Part shown: positions 25,420 to 32,935 of the stretch, one piece after another
Position numbering within the stretch: position 1 is the first letter of the stretch
Layout of the letters: each line of letters starts with the position of its first letter
Source: DATHGT01 sp035317605
Lineage (GTDB): Bacteria > Methylomirabilota > Methylomirabilia > Rokubacteriales > CSP1-6
NCBI GenBank assembly: GCA_035317605.1
Contig: DATHGT010000164.1
Coordinates: 1 to 38,919 of the forward strand
Direction of reading: 5' to 3'
DNA length: 38,919 bases
Made by a program: the position numbers and the translations under genes
Notes under the pieces: model-generated
What the model was told of the DNA's origin: nothing
What the model saw: only the letters and a program-made list of their open reading frames with translations
Databases searched by the model: none

Positions 25420-25962
25420 CTACGGCCTCGGCGCCCGCTTTTCGACGATCCCGCAGGCGATGCGCGCGCCGCTGTTGCCGGAGGGATCGGTCGTGAAGTC
25501 GTCGGGCACGGCGTGGATGACCAGCGCGGTGCCGTCGTCGTCGAACAGCGACGCCGATCCCCCGCCGAGGCTGACGCGCTCCGTGAACGTTTCCAGCCGT
25601 CCCTTGCCGTCGTCCTGGATCGTGATGTTGGGCAGGTCGCCGGCGTGGGGGCCGGCGGGATTGCGGAGCCCGTGCTGCGCGTTCTTCGGGTTGAAGTGGT
25701 CGCCCGCCGAGGTGAATGCCGGCCTCTCGCACGTGCCCGTCGCGTGCAGGTGAACACCTTTGGGACCCGGCGGGAGGCCGGTCGCCTCCAGCACGATCCG
25801 CACCCCGCCGCCGACCTCGGTGAGCGTGGCCTGGCCCACCACCTGACTTCCGGCGTCACGCAACTCCACGGTGGCGACGGCACCGAGCGGCGTGACCGCG
25901 ACGCCCGCGCACCCCGGACACAGCAGGGCGATCGCGGCCACGGCCCCGCGCAGTCTGTTCAT
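25420..25962 (-). CDS. sodC: Cu/Zn superoxide dismutase, lipoprotein-type
   Basis: A 180-residue SodC with a signal peptide (possible lipobox LCPGC, C18). Copper ligands H71 and H73 (HLH), bridging H89, zinc ligands H97, H106 and D109, copper ligand H150, disulfide C78-C170 and active-site R167 (GARIACG) are all present. It detoxifies superoxide in the periplasm. It follows the cytochrome c gene by 19 bases, in an operon of exported metalloproteins. Confidence 0.93.
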   Translation of the reverse strand: MNRLRGAVAAIALLCPGCAGVAVTPLGAVATVELRDAGSQVVGQATLTEVGGGVRIVLEATGLPPGPKGVHLHATGTCERPAFTSAGDHFNPKNAQHGLRNPAGPHAGDLPNITIQDDGKGRLETFTERVSLGGGSASLFDDDGTALVIHAVPDDFTTDPSGNSGARIACGIVEKRAPRP

Positions 25963-25981
25963 GGATCCTCCGCGCGATCGC

Positions 25982-26755
25982 TCAGCGCGGGTTCCGGCGC
26001 TGGTGCATCCGCGCGACGTGCCAGCCCTCGCGCTCGTCGCGGGTGACCTCGGGGGCGCCGCCGAGCGAGGCGACGTAGCGCGCGAGATCCCACAACTCGG
26101 CGTCGTCGAGCAGCAGGTGATACGACGGCATCGGGGTGCCGTCGTAGCCGGTGATCACGGCGCGCACGATGTCGGCCGGCGCGGAGCCGCCCTTGAACGG
26201 CCGCTTGGTGAGGTCGGGGGGCTTGATCTTGAGGTCCTTGGCCGACGGCCCGTCGCCGCGGGCCTCGCGCCCGTGGCATTCGCCACAGTCGGCCTTCTCA
26301 TACACTTTCCGGCCCCGCGCGAGACTGCCGTCCGCCGCCGGCGGCTCGGGCGGCATGGGCAGCGGAGTCGGCGACGGGCCCGCGGCGAATCGGGGCGAGA
26401 GGCTCTTGACGAATCCGATCACCGCCCGCACCTCGGCCTCGCTCAGGTGGTCCTGCGGCACCATGCCGGTGCCGGGCAGCCCGCGCACGATCGTGCGCGC
26501 GAGGTCGTCGTCGGTGGGTAACTGGCCGGAGGCCGTCGAGCGGATCTTGTAGCGGCCGCTCGCGAAGTCACGCGGGGGCGTGGCGAAGTGATTGGCGGCG
26601 TGGCCGCGACCGTCCCCCTCGTCGCCGTGGCAGATCGCGCACTGTTCGACGTACACGCGCCGGCCCAGAGAGGGAGCGGGGATCTGGCCGGACGCGGCCG
26701 GCGCCGTCGCGAGGACAACGAGCGTCGCGAACAGCGCCGCCCGCGACGACCTCAA
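25982..26755 (-). CDS. periplasmic dihaem cytochrome c
   Basis: A 257-residue protein from a TTG start that overlaps the cupredoxin stop (TTGA), with a good signal peptide ending ASG-Q. Two haem motifs, CAICH (39-43) and CGECH (157-161), each lead a class-I cytochrome c domain; Met ligands are probably M98 (GTGMVP) and M209 (GTPMPSYH). A Pro-rich linker (about 127-140) joins them. It is a periplasmic electron carrier. An ATG at 26803 would add a basic extension without signal character and overlap the cupredoxin gene by 52 bases. Confidence 0.85.
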   Translation of the reverse strand: MRSSRAALFATLVVLATAPAASGQIPAPSLGRRVYVEQCAICHGDEGDGRGHAANHFATPPRDFASGRYKIRSTASGQLPTDDDLARTIVRGLPGTGMVPQDHLSEAEVRAVIGFVKSLSPRFAAGPSPTPLPMPPEPPAADGSLARGRKVYEKADCGECHGREARGDGPSAKDLKIKPPDLTKRPFKGGSAPADIVRAVITGYDGTPMPSYHLLLDDAELWDLARYVASLGGAPEVTRDEREGWHVARMHQRRNPR

Positions 26756-27102
26756 TCGATGACGAGGAGCTGGCCGACCACGTGGGCGGGATGCAGGTGG
26801 CACTTGATCGGGAAGATGCCGGACTTGTCGGCCTTGAAGCTCACGTCCTTGGTCTTGTTGCCGTCGACGACTTCCTTGACGTTGAAGGCGGCGATCTCGT
26901 AGCCGTGCTCGTCGGCGTGGCGATTGATGAGCTTCAGCGCCACGGTGTCGCCTTTCTTGGCCACCAGCGACGCCGGCTCCCAGATCTTCACGCCCTGAGG
27001 CGTCTCGATGTTCACGACCGTCAGGGTGATCTCACCGGCCAGCACGGGGAGGGCCACGCCCACGCACAGCACCACGGCGAAGACGATCGCTGAGAGCTTC
27101 AT
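26752..27102 (-). CDS. exported cupredoxin-like copper protein
   Basis: A 116-residue protein: signal peptide (to LPVLA-G) and a cupredoxin beta-sandwich with likely copper ligands H66 (DEHGYEI), C101, H104 and possibly H107 (CHLHPAHVVGQL). It resembles the single-domain cupredoxins that accompany cytochrome c in respiratory or copper-handling clusters. The ATG overlaps the stop of the M20 gene (ATGA). A longer frame to 28149 is a shadow of that gene. Confidence 0.85.
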   Translation of the reverse strand: MKLSAIVFAVVLCVGVALPVLAGEITLTVVNIETPQGVKIWEPASLVAKKGDTVALKLINRHADEHGYEIAAFNVKEVVDGNKTKDVSFKADKSGIFPIKCHLHPAHVVGQLLVID

Positions 27103-28271
27103 CGGGTCCCCCCCTTGAATTCCTGTTTCGCGCGGTCGAGCAGACCGGGCTCGGCCAGGAGATCGAGCGTGGTCATGGCCATGACCTTGGCCGCCGCCAG
27201 CATACCCTCGCGCGCGAGCGGACTCACCGCGGCCTCGGCGAAGGCGCGGGAGTGCCAGGGCGTTCCTTCGGGCGCGATTCTCACGTAGGGCTGGATGGTC
27301 GGAATCACCTGGCTCACGTTGCCGACGTCGGAGGAACCCAGCCGCTCCTTGAGCTCCGGTGATTCCGGCACCCCCACGTGTTGCATGTTGACGCGGAAGG
27401 CCTCGGCCAGCGTGCGGTTGCGCTTCATCGGCTCGTACGTGTTGTCGTAGACGGTCGTCTTCAGAGTGCAGCCCGTGGCCTTCGCCGCGCCCTCGGCGCA
27501 CGCGATCACGCGCGCCTGGAGCGCGTCGAGATATTCGAGGCTCGCCGCGCGGACGTAGAACATCGCGGCCGCGAGCTCCGGGATGATGTTGGGGGCGGCC
27601 CCGCCGTTGGTGACGATCCCGTGGATGCGCGCGTCGGGCCGCACCTGCTGCCGGAGCATGCTCACGTTGTTGAAGGTCTGGATGACGCCGTCCAGCGCGT
27701 TGACGCCCTCCCACGGGTCGGCGGAGGCGTGGGCGGCTTTGCCGGCGAACTCGAACCCGACGCGGACCACACCGAGCAAATCTTGATGGGGCACCCAGCG
27801 GTCCCAGCCGTGGATCATCATCGCCGCGTCCACGTCGTGGAAAACCCCGCCGCGGATCAACCGGACCTTGCCGCCGCCGCCCTCCTCGGCCGGGGTGCCG
27901 ATGACGTGGACGCGTCCGTTCGGAAGCTGGTCGCGGACGGCGGCCAGCGCCGCGCCCGCGCCCACCCCGGCCGTCGCGATCACGTTGTGACCACACGCGT
28001 GGCCGATGGCGGGCAACGCGTCGTACTCGCACAGGATGGCGATGGTGGGGCCGTCCCCGCTCTCGATGGTCGCGCGGAACGCGGTCTCGACGCCGGCGAC
28101 CCCACGCTCGACCTTGAAGCCCTGGCCCGTGAGGAACTCGGTGAGCCACCCCGCCGCCTTCACTTCCTGGTAGCCCAGCTCGGGATGGTCGTGGATGCGA
28201 TGCGACAGCGATTCCAGCTCGTCGCCCAGGCGCTCGACGGCCGCGGCGATCTGGTCTTTCACGGCGCTCAT
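27099..28271 (-). CDS. M20-family amidohydrolase / AbgB-like aminoacylase
   Basis: A 390-residue M20D-type enzyme: HRIHDHPELGYQE, CEYDALPAIGHACGHN (metal-binding), GTPAEEGGGGK (catalytic Glu), a dimerisation domain (FAGKAAHASADPWEGVNALDG) and the C-terminal metal His (GTPWHSRAFAEAA). It resembles p-aminobenzoyl-glutamate hydrolase subunit B and other N-acyl amino acid amidohydrolases. No signal peptide, so cytoplasmic. It is the first gene of the operon with cupredoxin, cytochrome c and SodC, an unexpected partnership. The start at 28271 is preferred over 28334. Confidence 0.85.
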   Translation of the reverse strand: MSAVKDQIAAAVERLGDELESLSHRIHDHPELGYQEVKAAGWLTEFLTGQGFKVERGVAGVETAFRATIESGDGPTIAILCEYDALPAIGHACGHNVIATAGVGAGAALAAVRDQLPNGRVHVIGTPAEEGGGGKVRLIRGGVFHDVDAAMMIHGWDRWVPHQDLLGVVRVGFEFAGKAAHASADPWEGVNALDGVIQTFNNVSMLRQQVRPDARIHGIVTNGGAAPNIIPELAAAMFYVRAASLEYLDALQARVIACAEGAAKATGCTLKTTVYDNTYEPMKRNRTLAEAFRVNMQHVGVPESPELKERLGSSDVGNVSQVIPTIQPYVRIAPEGTPWHSRAFAEAAVSPLAREGMLAAAKVMAMTTLDLLAEPGLLDRAKQEFKGGTR

Positions 28272-28370
28272 GGGTGGGTCTCCTGACGGCGGAGCGCCTC
28301 GACCGGCCGCTCGGCGGAGACCACTATATCCCACCGCCCAAGGGGCAGGGAAGAACCGGCGCCGGCGTCG

Positions 28371-28814
28371 CTACGCCGAGAGCTTCGGTGGCCGGCCTCG
28401 AGCCGCCGTCTTGCGCCCCGCCGAACGGACCGGCTGATCGTTCTCGAACATCGTCTGAAGGATGGCGTACGCGCGCCGGATGTCCGGGCGCGGGCCGTCG
28501 ACCACGAGCGCCAGCACTCGCTCGGCGTCCCGCGAGGGCACGCTGTTGCGCGACTTTCCGACGTCCGTCAGCAGATAGAGTGGAACGCCGAGAGCGACCG
28601 ATACCCGGTACAGGCTATCGATGGAGATCGACTTCTCGCCGCGCTCGACCTCGCCGATGAACTTTCCGGACAGGCGCGACCGCTTGCCGAGGACGGTCTG
28701 GCTCAGGCGGAGGCGCTTTCGCAGGATGCGCAGGCGCTGACCGAGGAAGGCGCGCACGTGCGGGATCGCACGCTCACTCACCGTGGGCTGCCATTTTTGG
28801 CGAAGGGCGGTCAT
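28371..28814 (-). CDS. XRE-family regulator with AT-hook-like tail
   Basis: A 147-residue protein with an XRE/Cro helix-turn-helix (about 26-82: LGQRLRILRKRLRLSQTVLGKRSRLSGKFIGEVERGEKS split over two helices and a turn) and a basic C-terminus (GRKTAARGRPPK) that matches an AT-hook core. This gives two DNA-binding modes in one small protein. The ATG at 28814 has GGAGG 9 bases upstream and fits a promoter at 28868-28896; a start at 28865 would precede the predicted transcript. The target is unknown. Confidence 0.78.
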   Translation of the reverse strand: MTALRQKWQPTVSERAIPHVRAFLGQRLRILRKRLRLSQTVLGKRSRLSGKFIGEVERGEKSISIDSLYRVSVALGVPLYLLTDVGKSRNSVPSRDAERVLALVVDGPRPDIRRAYAILQTMFENDQPVRSAGRKTAARGRPPKLSA

Positions 28815-28867
28815 GGCGGGCATCCTCCGTGCGGAACTTGGTCCGCGAGAAGTCGACGACGACACGA

Positions 28868-28896
28868 AAGATAGGTGAGCGCTGCGCCAAAGTCAA
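28868..28896 (-). promoter_or_regulatory. promoter of the XRE regulator
   Basis: On the minus strand: TTGACT (28891-28896), a 17-base spacer and TATCTT (28868-28873). It predicts a leader of about 47 bases to the ATG at 28814. Confidence 0.5.
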
Positions 28897-28940
28897 CGTT
28901 TTGGATGATCGCTCGAGCGTGGCTGGCCGGTCCCCGGGCG

Positions 28941-28949
28941 TGATATATG
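28941..28949 (+). promoter_or_regulatory. extended -10 of tRNA-Arg
   Basis: TG-A-TATATG (28941-28949) is an extended -10 element 13 bases before the tRNA. The -35 region is not recognisable. Confidence 0.4.
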
Positions 28950-28962
28950 GTAGGTGCTCAAC

Positions 28963-29039
28963 GCGCCTGTAGCTCAGTTGGACAGAGCGCCGGACTTCGA
29001 ATCCGGAGGTCGCAGGTTCGATCCCTGCCAGGCGCACCA
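28963..29039 (+). tRNA. tRNA-Arg (anticodon TCG)
   Basis: A 77-base cloverleaf. The acceptor stem GCGCCTG (28963-28969) pairs with CAGGCGC (29029-29035); the D arm begins TAGCTCAGTTGG; the anticodon stem CCGGA/TCCGG encloses loop CTTCGAA with anticodon TCG; the T arm is GCAGG-TTCGATC-CCTGC. Discriminator A and encoded CCA (29037-29039) are present. It decodes CGA. Confidence 0.97.
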
Positions 29040-29226
29040 ACCGCCGTTGAGCTGCCTCGTGCATCGCCAACCTCGATGCGTGCACCGCAACGCAGCGTCG
29101 ATGATCTCCGAGGCGATTCGCGTAGAATGCCCGAGCGTGTGCACATGCAATTCGTAAGATCGACCCGGCGTGTTGCAGAATGCGGACCAGAAAAGTGTGG
29201 CAGCGCCCTTGCACCGACACCAGGGC

Positions 29227-29646
29227 ATGGTTGCCGAAGGATTCTTCTCCGTCGATTCGCTCGTGGGCGTGCATGCGCTTGTCGTCGACGCGGACCAAGA
29301 ATGCCGTCAGCTGCTGTCCTCGATTCTCCGCTACTGCGGCGGATTGGTGACGACGACCGCGTCGGCGCCCGAGGCACTGAAGGTCATGAGCGTGGCGAAG
29401 TGCGACGTGCTGATCGCCGAGGTCGCGTTGCCCGGTGAGAGCGGCGTCGCGTTGATCCGTCGCGTGCGGGCGCTCAAGCCCGAGGACGGCGGCGTCGTCC
29501 GCGCGATCGCGCTCAGCGCGGGATCGGCCGATCGCGACGACGCCCTGGCCGCGGGATTCGACGCCCACCTCACCAAGCCGATCGAGCCCTGGGCGATGTG
29601 CCGGCTGGTCTCCACGCTGGTCTTCGGAGAACGCCCTGCACGCTGA
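29227..29646 (+). CDS. single-domain receiver protein with Glu at the phosphoacceptor site
   Basis: A receiver-only protein of about 139 residues from the ATG at 29227 (a GTG at 29170 adds 19 residues). The acidic pocket (D21, D23 in VVDADQ) and the switch Lys (K117 in LTKPIEP) are present, but the phosphoacceptor reads AE65-VALPGESG where the next gene has TD-LSMPGEDG. Glu at this site often mimics the phosphorylated state. It is clearly paralogous to the following gene (same SILRY/TILQY, AGF-AHL-KP blocks). No output domain and no adjacent kinase. Confidence 0.82.
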   Translation: MVAEGFFSVDSLVGVHALVVDADQECRQLLSSILRYCGGLVTTTASAPEALKVMSVAKCDVLIAEVALPGESGVALIRRVRALKPEDGGVVRAIALSAGSADRDDALAAGFDAHLTKPIEPWAMCRLVSTLVFGERPAR

Positions 29647-29689
29647 CCGCGCGCCGTCCCTGGCAGTCGCTTTGCTCCCGCGCTGAGTC

Positions 29690-30103
29690 GTGGGACGCAC
29701 CGAGCTGCCGACCGACGCCCTGAAAGGTGTCCACGTGCTCCTCGTGGAGGACGACGACGATTCGCGGGCGCTGCTGCAAACGATCCTTCAGTACAGCGGC
29801 GCCCTCGTCACCGCGGTCGCCTCGGCGCGCGCCGCCGTGAGCGCGCTGGAGCGGGTCAAGCCCGACTTGGTGCTCACCGATCTCTCGATGCCCGGGGAAG
29901 ACGGCTACTGGCTCATCGGCCGGATCCGGACGCTGCCCTCGGATCGGGGAGGCAAGATCCCGGCGATCGCCATCACCGCGCACGGCCATCCCCATAGCGT
30001 CGACCGCACGCTGGCTGCCGGCTTCCAGGCCCACCTGCGCAAGCCCGTCGATCCCTGGGAGCTGGCCCGCACGATCGCCTCGCTCGGCCTCCGCAAGTTC
30101 TAG
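29690..30103 (+). CDS. single-domain response regulator (CheY-like)
   Basis: A 137-residue receiver with intact residues: acidic cluster E20/D21/D22, phosphoacceptor D64 (VLTDLSMPGEDG), T96 and K118 (RKPVDP). It begins with GTG 43 bases after its Glu-bearing paralogue. It lacks an output domain, so it must act by protein contact, perhaps with a hybrid kinase elsewhere. Confidence 0.85.
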   Translation: MGRTELPTDALKGVHVLLVEDDDDSRALLQTILQYSGALVTAVASARAAVSALERVKPDLVLTDLSMPGEDGYWLIGRIRTLPSDRGGKIPAIAITAHGHPHSVDRTLAAGFQAHLRKPVDPWELARTIASLGLRKF

Positions 30104-30135
30104 ATCCCGCGGCTTCCCCTCGGAGCACAGTCCCC

Positions 30136-30166
30136 CTCCGAACTGCTACAATCGGCGGGTTCGGAG
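30136..30166 (+). promoter_or_regulatory. palindrome around a TACAAT -10 upstream of the MoxR gene
   Basis: CTCCGAAC (30136-30143) and GTTCGGAG (30159-30166) flank TACAAT (30147-30152). The -35 is weak. It lies about 95 bases before the ATG of the MoxR ATPase and may be its operator and promoter. The rest of 30104-30258 shows no gene. Confidence 0.45.
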
Positions 30167-30258
30167 CGGGTGACGCTGACGCGCACAATGAGCGCCTGAA
30201 TCGTCGGGCGCCGGAGGCCCTGCGAAAGCGCCCCGACGCCACGATAGAAGGAGCGCTC

Positions 30259-31167
30259 ATGTTCCAGTCCGTCGACGAGGTCCAGCAGCACTTCCGCGAC
30301 GCCCGTTACATCGCGGGCCGGCGCATCTGCACGGTCGTCTATCTCGCCGCGCGCATGGGGCGTCCCGTGCTCATCGAGGGGCCGGCCGGCGTGGGCAAGA
30401 CCGAGCTGGCCAAGACGCTGGCCGAGATCACCGGCCGCCCGCTGATCCGCCTGCAGTGCTACGAGGGCCTCGACGAGGGCAAGGCGCTGTACGAGTGGAA
30501 ATACGCCAAGCAGTTGCTCTACACGCAGCTGCTGCGCGAGCGGATCGGCGAGCTGATCGCGGACGCGCCGTCGCTGCCCGACGCGGTGTCGCGCATCGCC
30601 GGCCAGGAGGACGCGTTCTTCTCCCACCGGTTCCTCTCGCCGCGCCCGCTGCTGGCCGCCATCGAGGCGGAGAATCCCGTCGTCTTGCTGATCGACGAGA
30701 TCGACAAGGCCGAGCCGGAGTTCGAGGCGTTCCTCCTCGAAGTGCTCTCGGACTTCCAGGTGTCCGTGCCGGAGCTGGGGACGATTCGCGCCCGTCACAT
30801 TCCGCTGGTCGTGCTCACCTCGAACAACGCGCGTGAGCTGTCGGACGGCCTCAAGCGCCGCTGCCTGCACCTCTTCATCGATTTTCCGGCGCCCGCCGAG
30901 GAGCTGGAGATCATCCGCCTGAAGGTCCCCGAGGTCTCCGACCAGCTGGCTCGTGCGGTGGTGGCCGCCGTGCAGAAGATCCGCGCCATGGACCTGCGCA
31001 AGCCGCCGTCGGTGTCGGAGTCGCTCGACTGGGCCCGCTCGCTGGTGATCCTCAACGCCCAGACCCTCGATCCCGCGGTCGTGGAAGCCACGCTCACGCT
31101 GCTGGTCAAGTACGAAAAAGACCTCGAGCGCGTGCGCGGCGCCCTCGACAAGGTGCTCGCGGACTAG
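30259..31167 (+). CDS. MoxR-family AAA+ ATPase, CoxD-like
   Basis: A 302-residue AAA+ ATPase with Walker A GPAGVGKT (41-48), Walker B LLIDEIDKAE (D146/E147), sensor-1 LTSNNARELSD and an Arg-finger region LKRRCLHLF. MoxR/CoxD proteins work as chaperones with a VWA partner in cofactor insertion or enzyme maturation, for example for molybdenum CO dehydrogenase. The VWA partner starts at the base after its stop. No cox structural genes are in the window. Confidence 0.9.
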   Translation: MFQSVDEVQQHFRDARYIAGRRICTVVYLAARMGRPVLIEGPAGVGKTELAKTLAEITGRPLIRLQCYEGLDEGKALYEWKYAKQLLYTQLLRERIGELIADAPSLPDAVSRIAGQEDAFFSHRFLSPRPLLAAIEAENPVVLLIDEIDKAEPEFEAFLLEVLSDFQVSVPELGTIRARHIPLVVLTSNNARELSDGLKRRCLHLFIDFPAPAEELEIIRLKVPEVSDQLARAVVAAVQKIRAMDLRKPPSVSESLDWARSLVILNAQTLDPAVVEATLTLLVKYEKDLERVRGALDKVLAD

Positions 31168-32577
31168 ATGGATCAAAGGATCCTCGAGTTCATCGGCGAC
31201 TTGCGGCGGGCCGAGGTGCGGATCTCGCCGTCGGAGGCGCTCGACGCGCTGACCGCCAGCGCGGAGCTGGGCCTCGACGACCGCGAGACGTTCAAGACCG
31301 CGCTGGCCGCCACGCTGGTGAAGGAGGCCCGCGACCGCGAGGCCTTCGACCGGATCTTCAATCTCTACTTCCTCGACCTCCAGGCCCTCGGCGAGGGGCT
31401 CAAGAAGGCGCTCGGCCCGGAGGATCCGCGGGTGCAGGGCTTGCTCGATCGGCTCATGGAGGAAGAGGGGCTGGAGCTGGACGAGCTGACCGAGCTGCTC
31501 ATGCGCGGCGAGGGCGCCGAGATGGAGATGGCCATCCGTTCCGGCAGCCGCAACGTGGGCCTGGAGCGGCTCATGTACTTCCTCCAGGTCGGCTACTTCT
31601 CGCGCCGCATCTCCGACAGCTTCGACATGGCGGCGATCGAGCGCGACTTCGAGGAGATCATGCGGCTGCTGGAAGAGCGCGGTCTCGACCCCGGCCAGCT
31701 CGCCCGCATCCGGAACTATCTCGAGCTGCGGCTGGAGGCGTTCCGCCGCATGGTGCGCCAGCACGTGGAGCGCGAGCTGGAGCGGCGGGCCTGGCGCCAG
31801 GGCGAGAAGCTCACCCGGGAAGTCCTCGCCGACAAGCCGCTGTTCGCGCTCACCGCCGACGAAGTGACGCAGATGAAGACGGTGGTGGCGCGGCTGGCTC
31901 GCAAGATCAAGGACGCGCTCGCCCTGCGCCAGCGCCAGGAGCAGCGCGGGCGCATCGACACCCGCCGCACGACGCGCAAGAGCCTCCAGTACGGCGGGGT
32001 CCCGATGGAGATCTTTCTCCGCCGGCGTCACCGCGACAAGCCCAAGCTCATCACGGTCTGCGACGTGTCCGACTCCGTGCGCAACGCCTCGCGCTTCATG
32101 CTCCAGCTCGTGTGGAGTCTTCAGGAATGCTTCAGCCGGGTGCGGTCGTTCGCGTTCGTCTCCGAGATCGACGAGGTGACGCAGGCGTTCAACACGTACC
32201 CGGTGGAGCGCGCAATCGAGTGGGCGCTCAAGGGCGCCAACGTCGACTACCACTGCCGGTCCGACTTCGGCTTCGCGTTCAGCCAGTTCGTGCGGACCGA
32301 GCTGGATACGCTCGATCGCAAGACCACGATCCTCGTCCTGGGCGACGCGCGGAACAACTACAACGACGCGCAGGCGTGGGCGCTGCGGATGATGCGGGAG
32401 CGGGTAAAGGGGATCATCTGGCTCAATCCCGAGGGGCAGTGGGGCTGGGGCGTCGGCGACAGCGTGATGCCGCTCTACGCGCCCGCCTGCGACATCGTGC
32501 GCGAGTGCCGGACGATCGGGCAGATCGGCGAGGTCGTCGATAACCTCGTTCATCACTGGTGGCGGCGCGGGCGGTAA
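31168..32577 (+). CDS. VWA-domain protein, CoxE-like
   Basis: A 469-residue protein: a helical, charged N-terminal region (about 1-270) and a C-terminal von Willebrand A domain with the MIDAS motif D299-V-S-D-S303 (CDVSDSV), then TILVLGDARNNYN and IIWLNPEGQWGWG. This is the CoxE family, the partner of CoxD-like ATPases in maturation of Mo-hydroxylases. It directly follows the MoxR gene without a gap. Confidence 0.88.
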   Translation: MDQRILEFIGDLRRAEVRISPSEALDALTASAELGLDDRETFKTALAATLVKEARDREAFDRIFNLYFLDLQALGEGLKKALGPEDPRVQGLLDRLMEEEGLELDELTELLMRGEGAEMEMAIRSGSRNVGLERLMYFLQVGYFSRRISDSFDMAAIERDFEEIMRLLEERGLDPGQLARIRNYLELRLEAFRRMVRQHVERELERRAWRQGEKLTREVLADKPLFALTADEVTQMKTVVARLARKIKDALALRQRQEQRGRIDTRRTTRKSLQYGGVPMEIFLRRRHRDKPKLITVCDVSDSVRNASRFMLQLVWSLQECFSRVRSFAFVSEIDEVTQAFNTYPVERAIEWALKGANVDYHCRSDFGFAFSQFVRTELDTLDRKTTILVLGDARNNYNDAQAWALRMMRERVKGIIWLNPEGQWGWGVGDSVMPLYAPACDIVRECRTIGQIGEVVDNLVHHWWRRGR

Positions 32578-32633
32578 TTCTCTCGCGCGGAGCCGCTCGG
32601 CCGCCGGCGGGTTGCGTCGTTCTCCACGCGGGG

Positions 32634-32786
32634 CGCGGTGGGGCGGGCGGCGGCGGGGGCCGCTCGACGATCCGACGGACTGTGACTTCGCTGCGGGGCC
32701 CGCTCGCTTCAGTGTTCCCTTTGTGGGCGGACATGACGTACACCACGGATCGCTGAGCGGCCCCCGCCGCCGCCCGCCCCACCGCG
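32634..32786. repeat. second-type hairpin element (153 bp, 41-bp inverted ends)
   Basis: Inverted repeats 32634-32674 and 32746-32786 match at 39 of 41 positions (start CGCGGTGGGGCGGGCGGCGG, differing only at GA/AG near the inner edge). The 71-bp interior is less GC-rich and does not match the 163-bp family. No coding capacity. It lies in the gap between the CoxE-like gene and DUF3047. The next 150 bases (32787-32935) hold a small hairpin (GCGCC-CTAT-GGCGC) and nothing else recognisable. Confidence 0.85.
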
Positions 32787-32935
32787 GCGACCGTCGGTGG
32801 AATTCGGGCCACGGCATGCTTCCCCATCCCGCTCGGCCCTGCGGGACTGCGCTTTTCAGTCGGGCCGCGTGACTCCCGGCGCCCTATGGCGCTGATGGGC
32901 TTGGAGTTGCAAGTTCGTGGGATACGGAGAGTGGA

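Noticed and set aside
26756..26803. Longer start for the cytochrome c gene
   Set aside because: The extension is Pro/Arg-rich and spoils the signal peptide; the TTG overlapping the cupredoxin stop fits better.
28963..29039. tRNA-Arg as an integration site for a genomic island
   Set aside because: No repeat of the tRNA 3' end and no integrase gene were seen in the following sequence within the window.
30100..32817. 905-codon open frame on the minus strand
   Set aside because: It is antisense to the MoxR and CoxE-like genes, low-complexity (His/Arg/Leu/Glu-rich), and results from high GC with absent stops. The plus-strand genes have clear domains.
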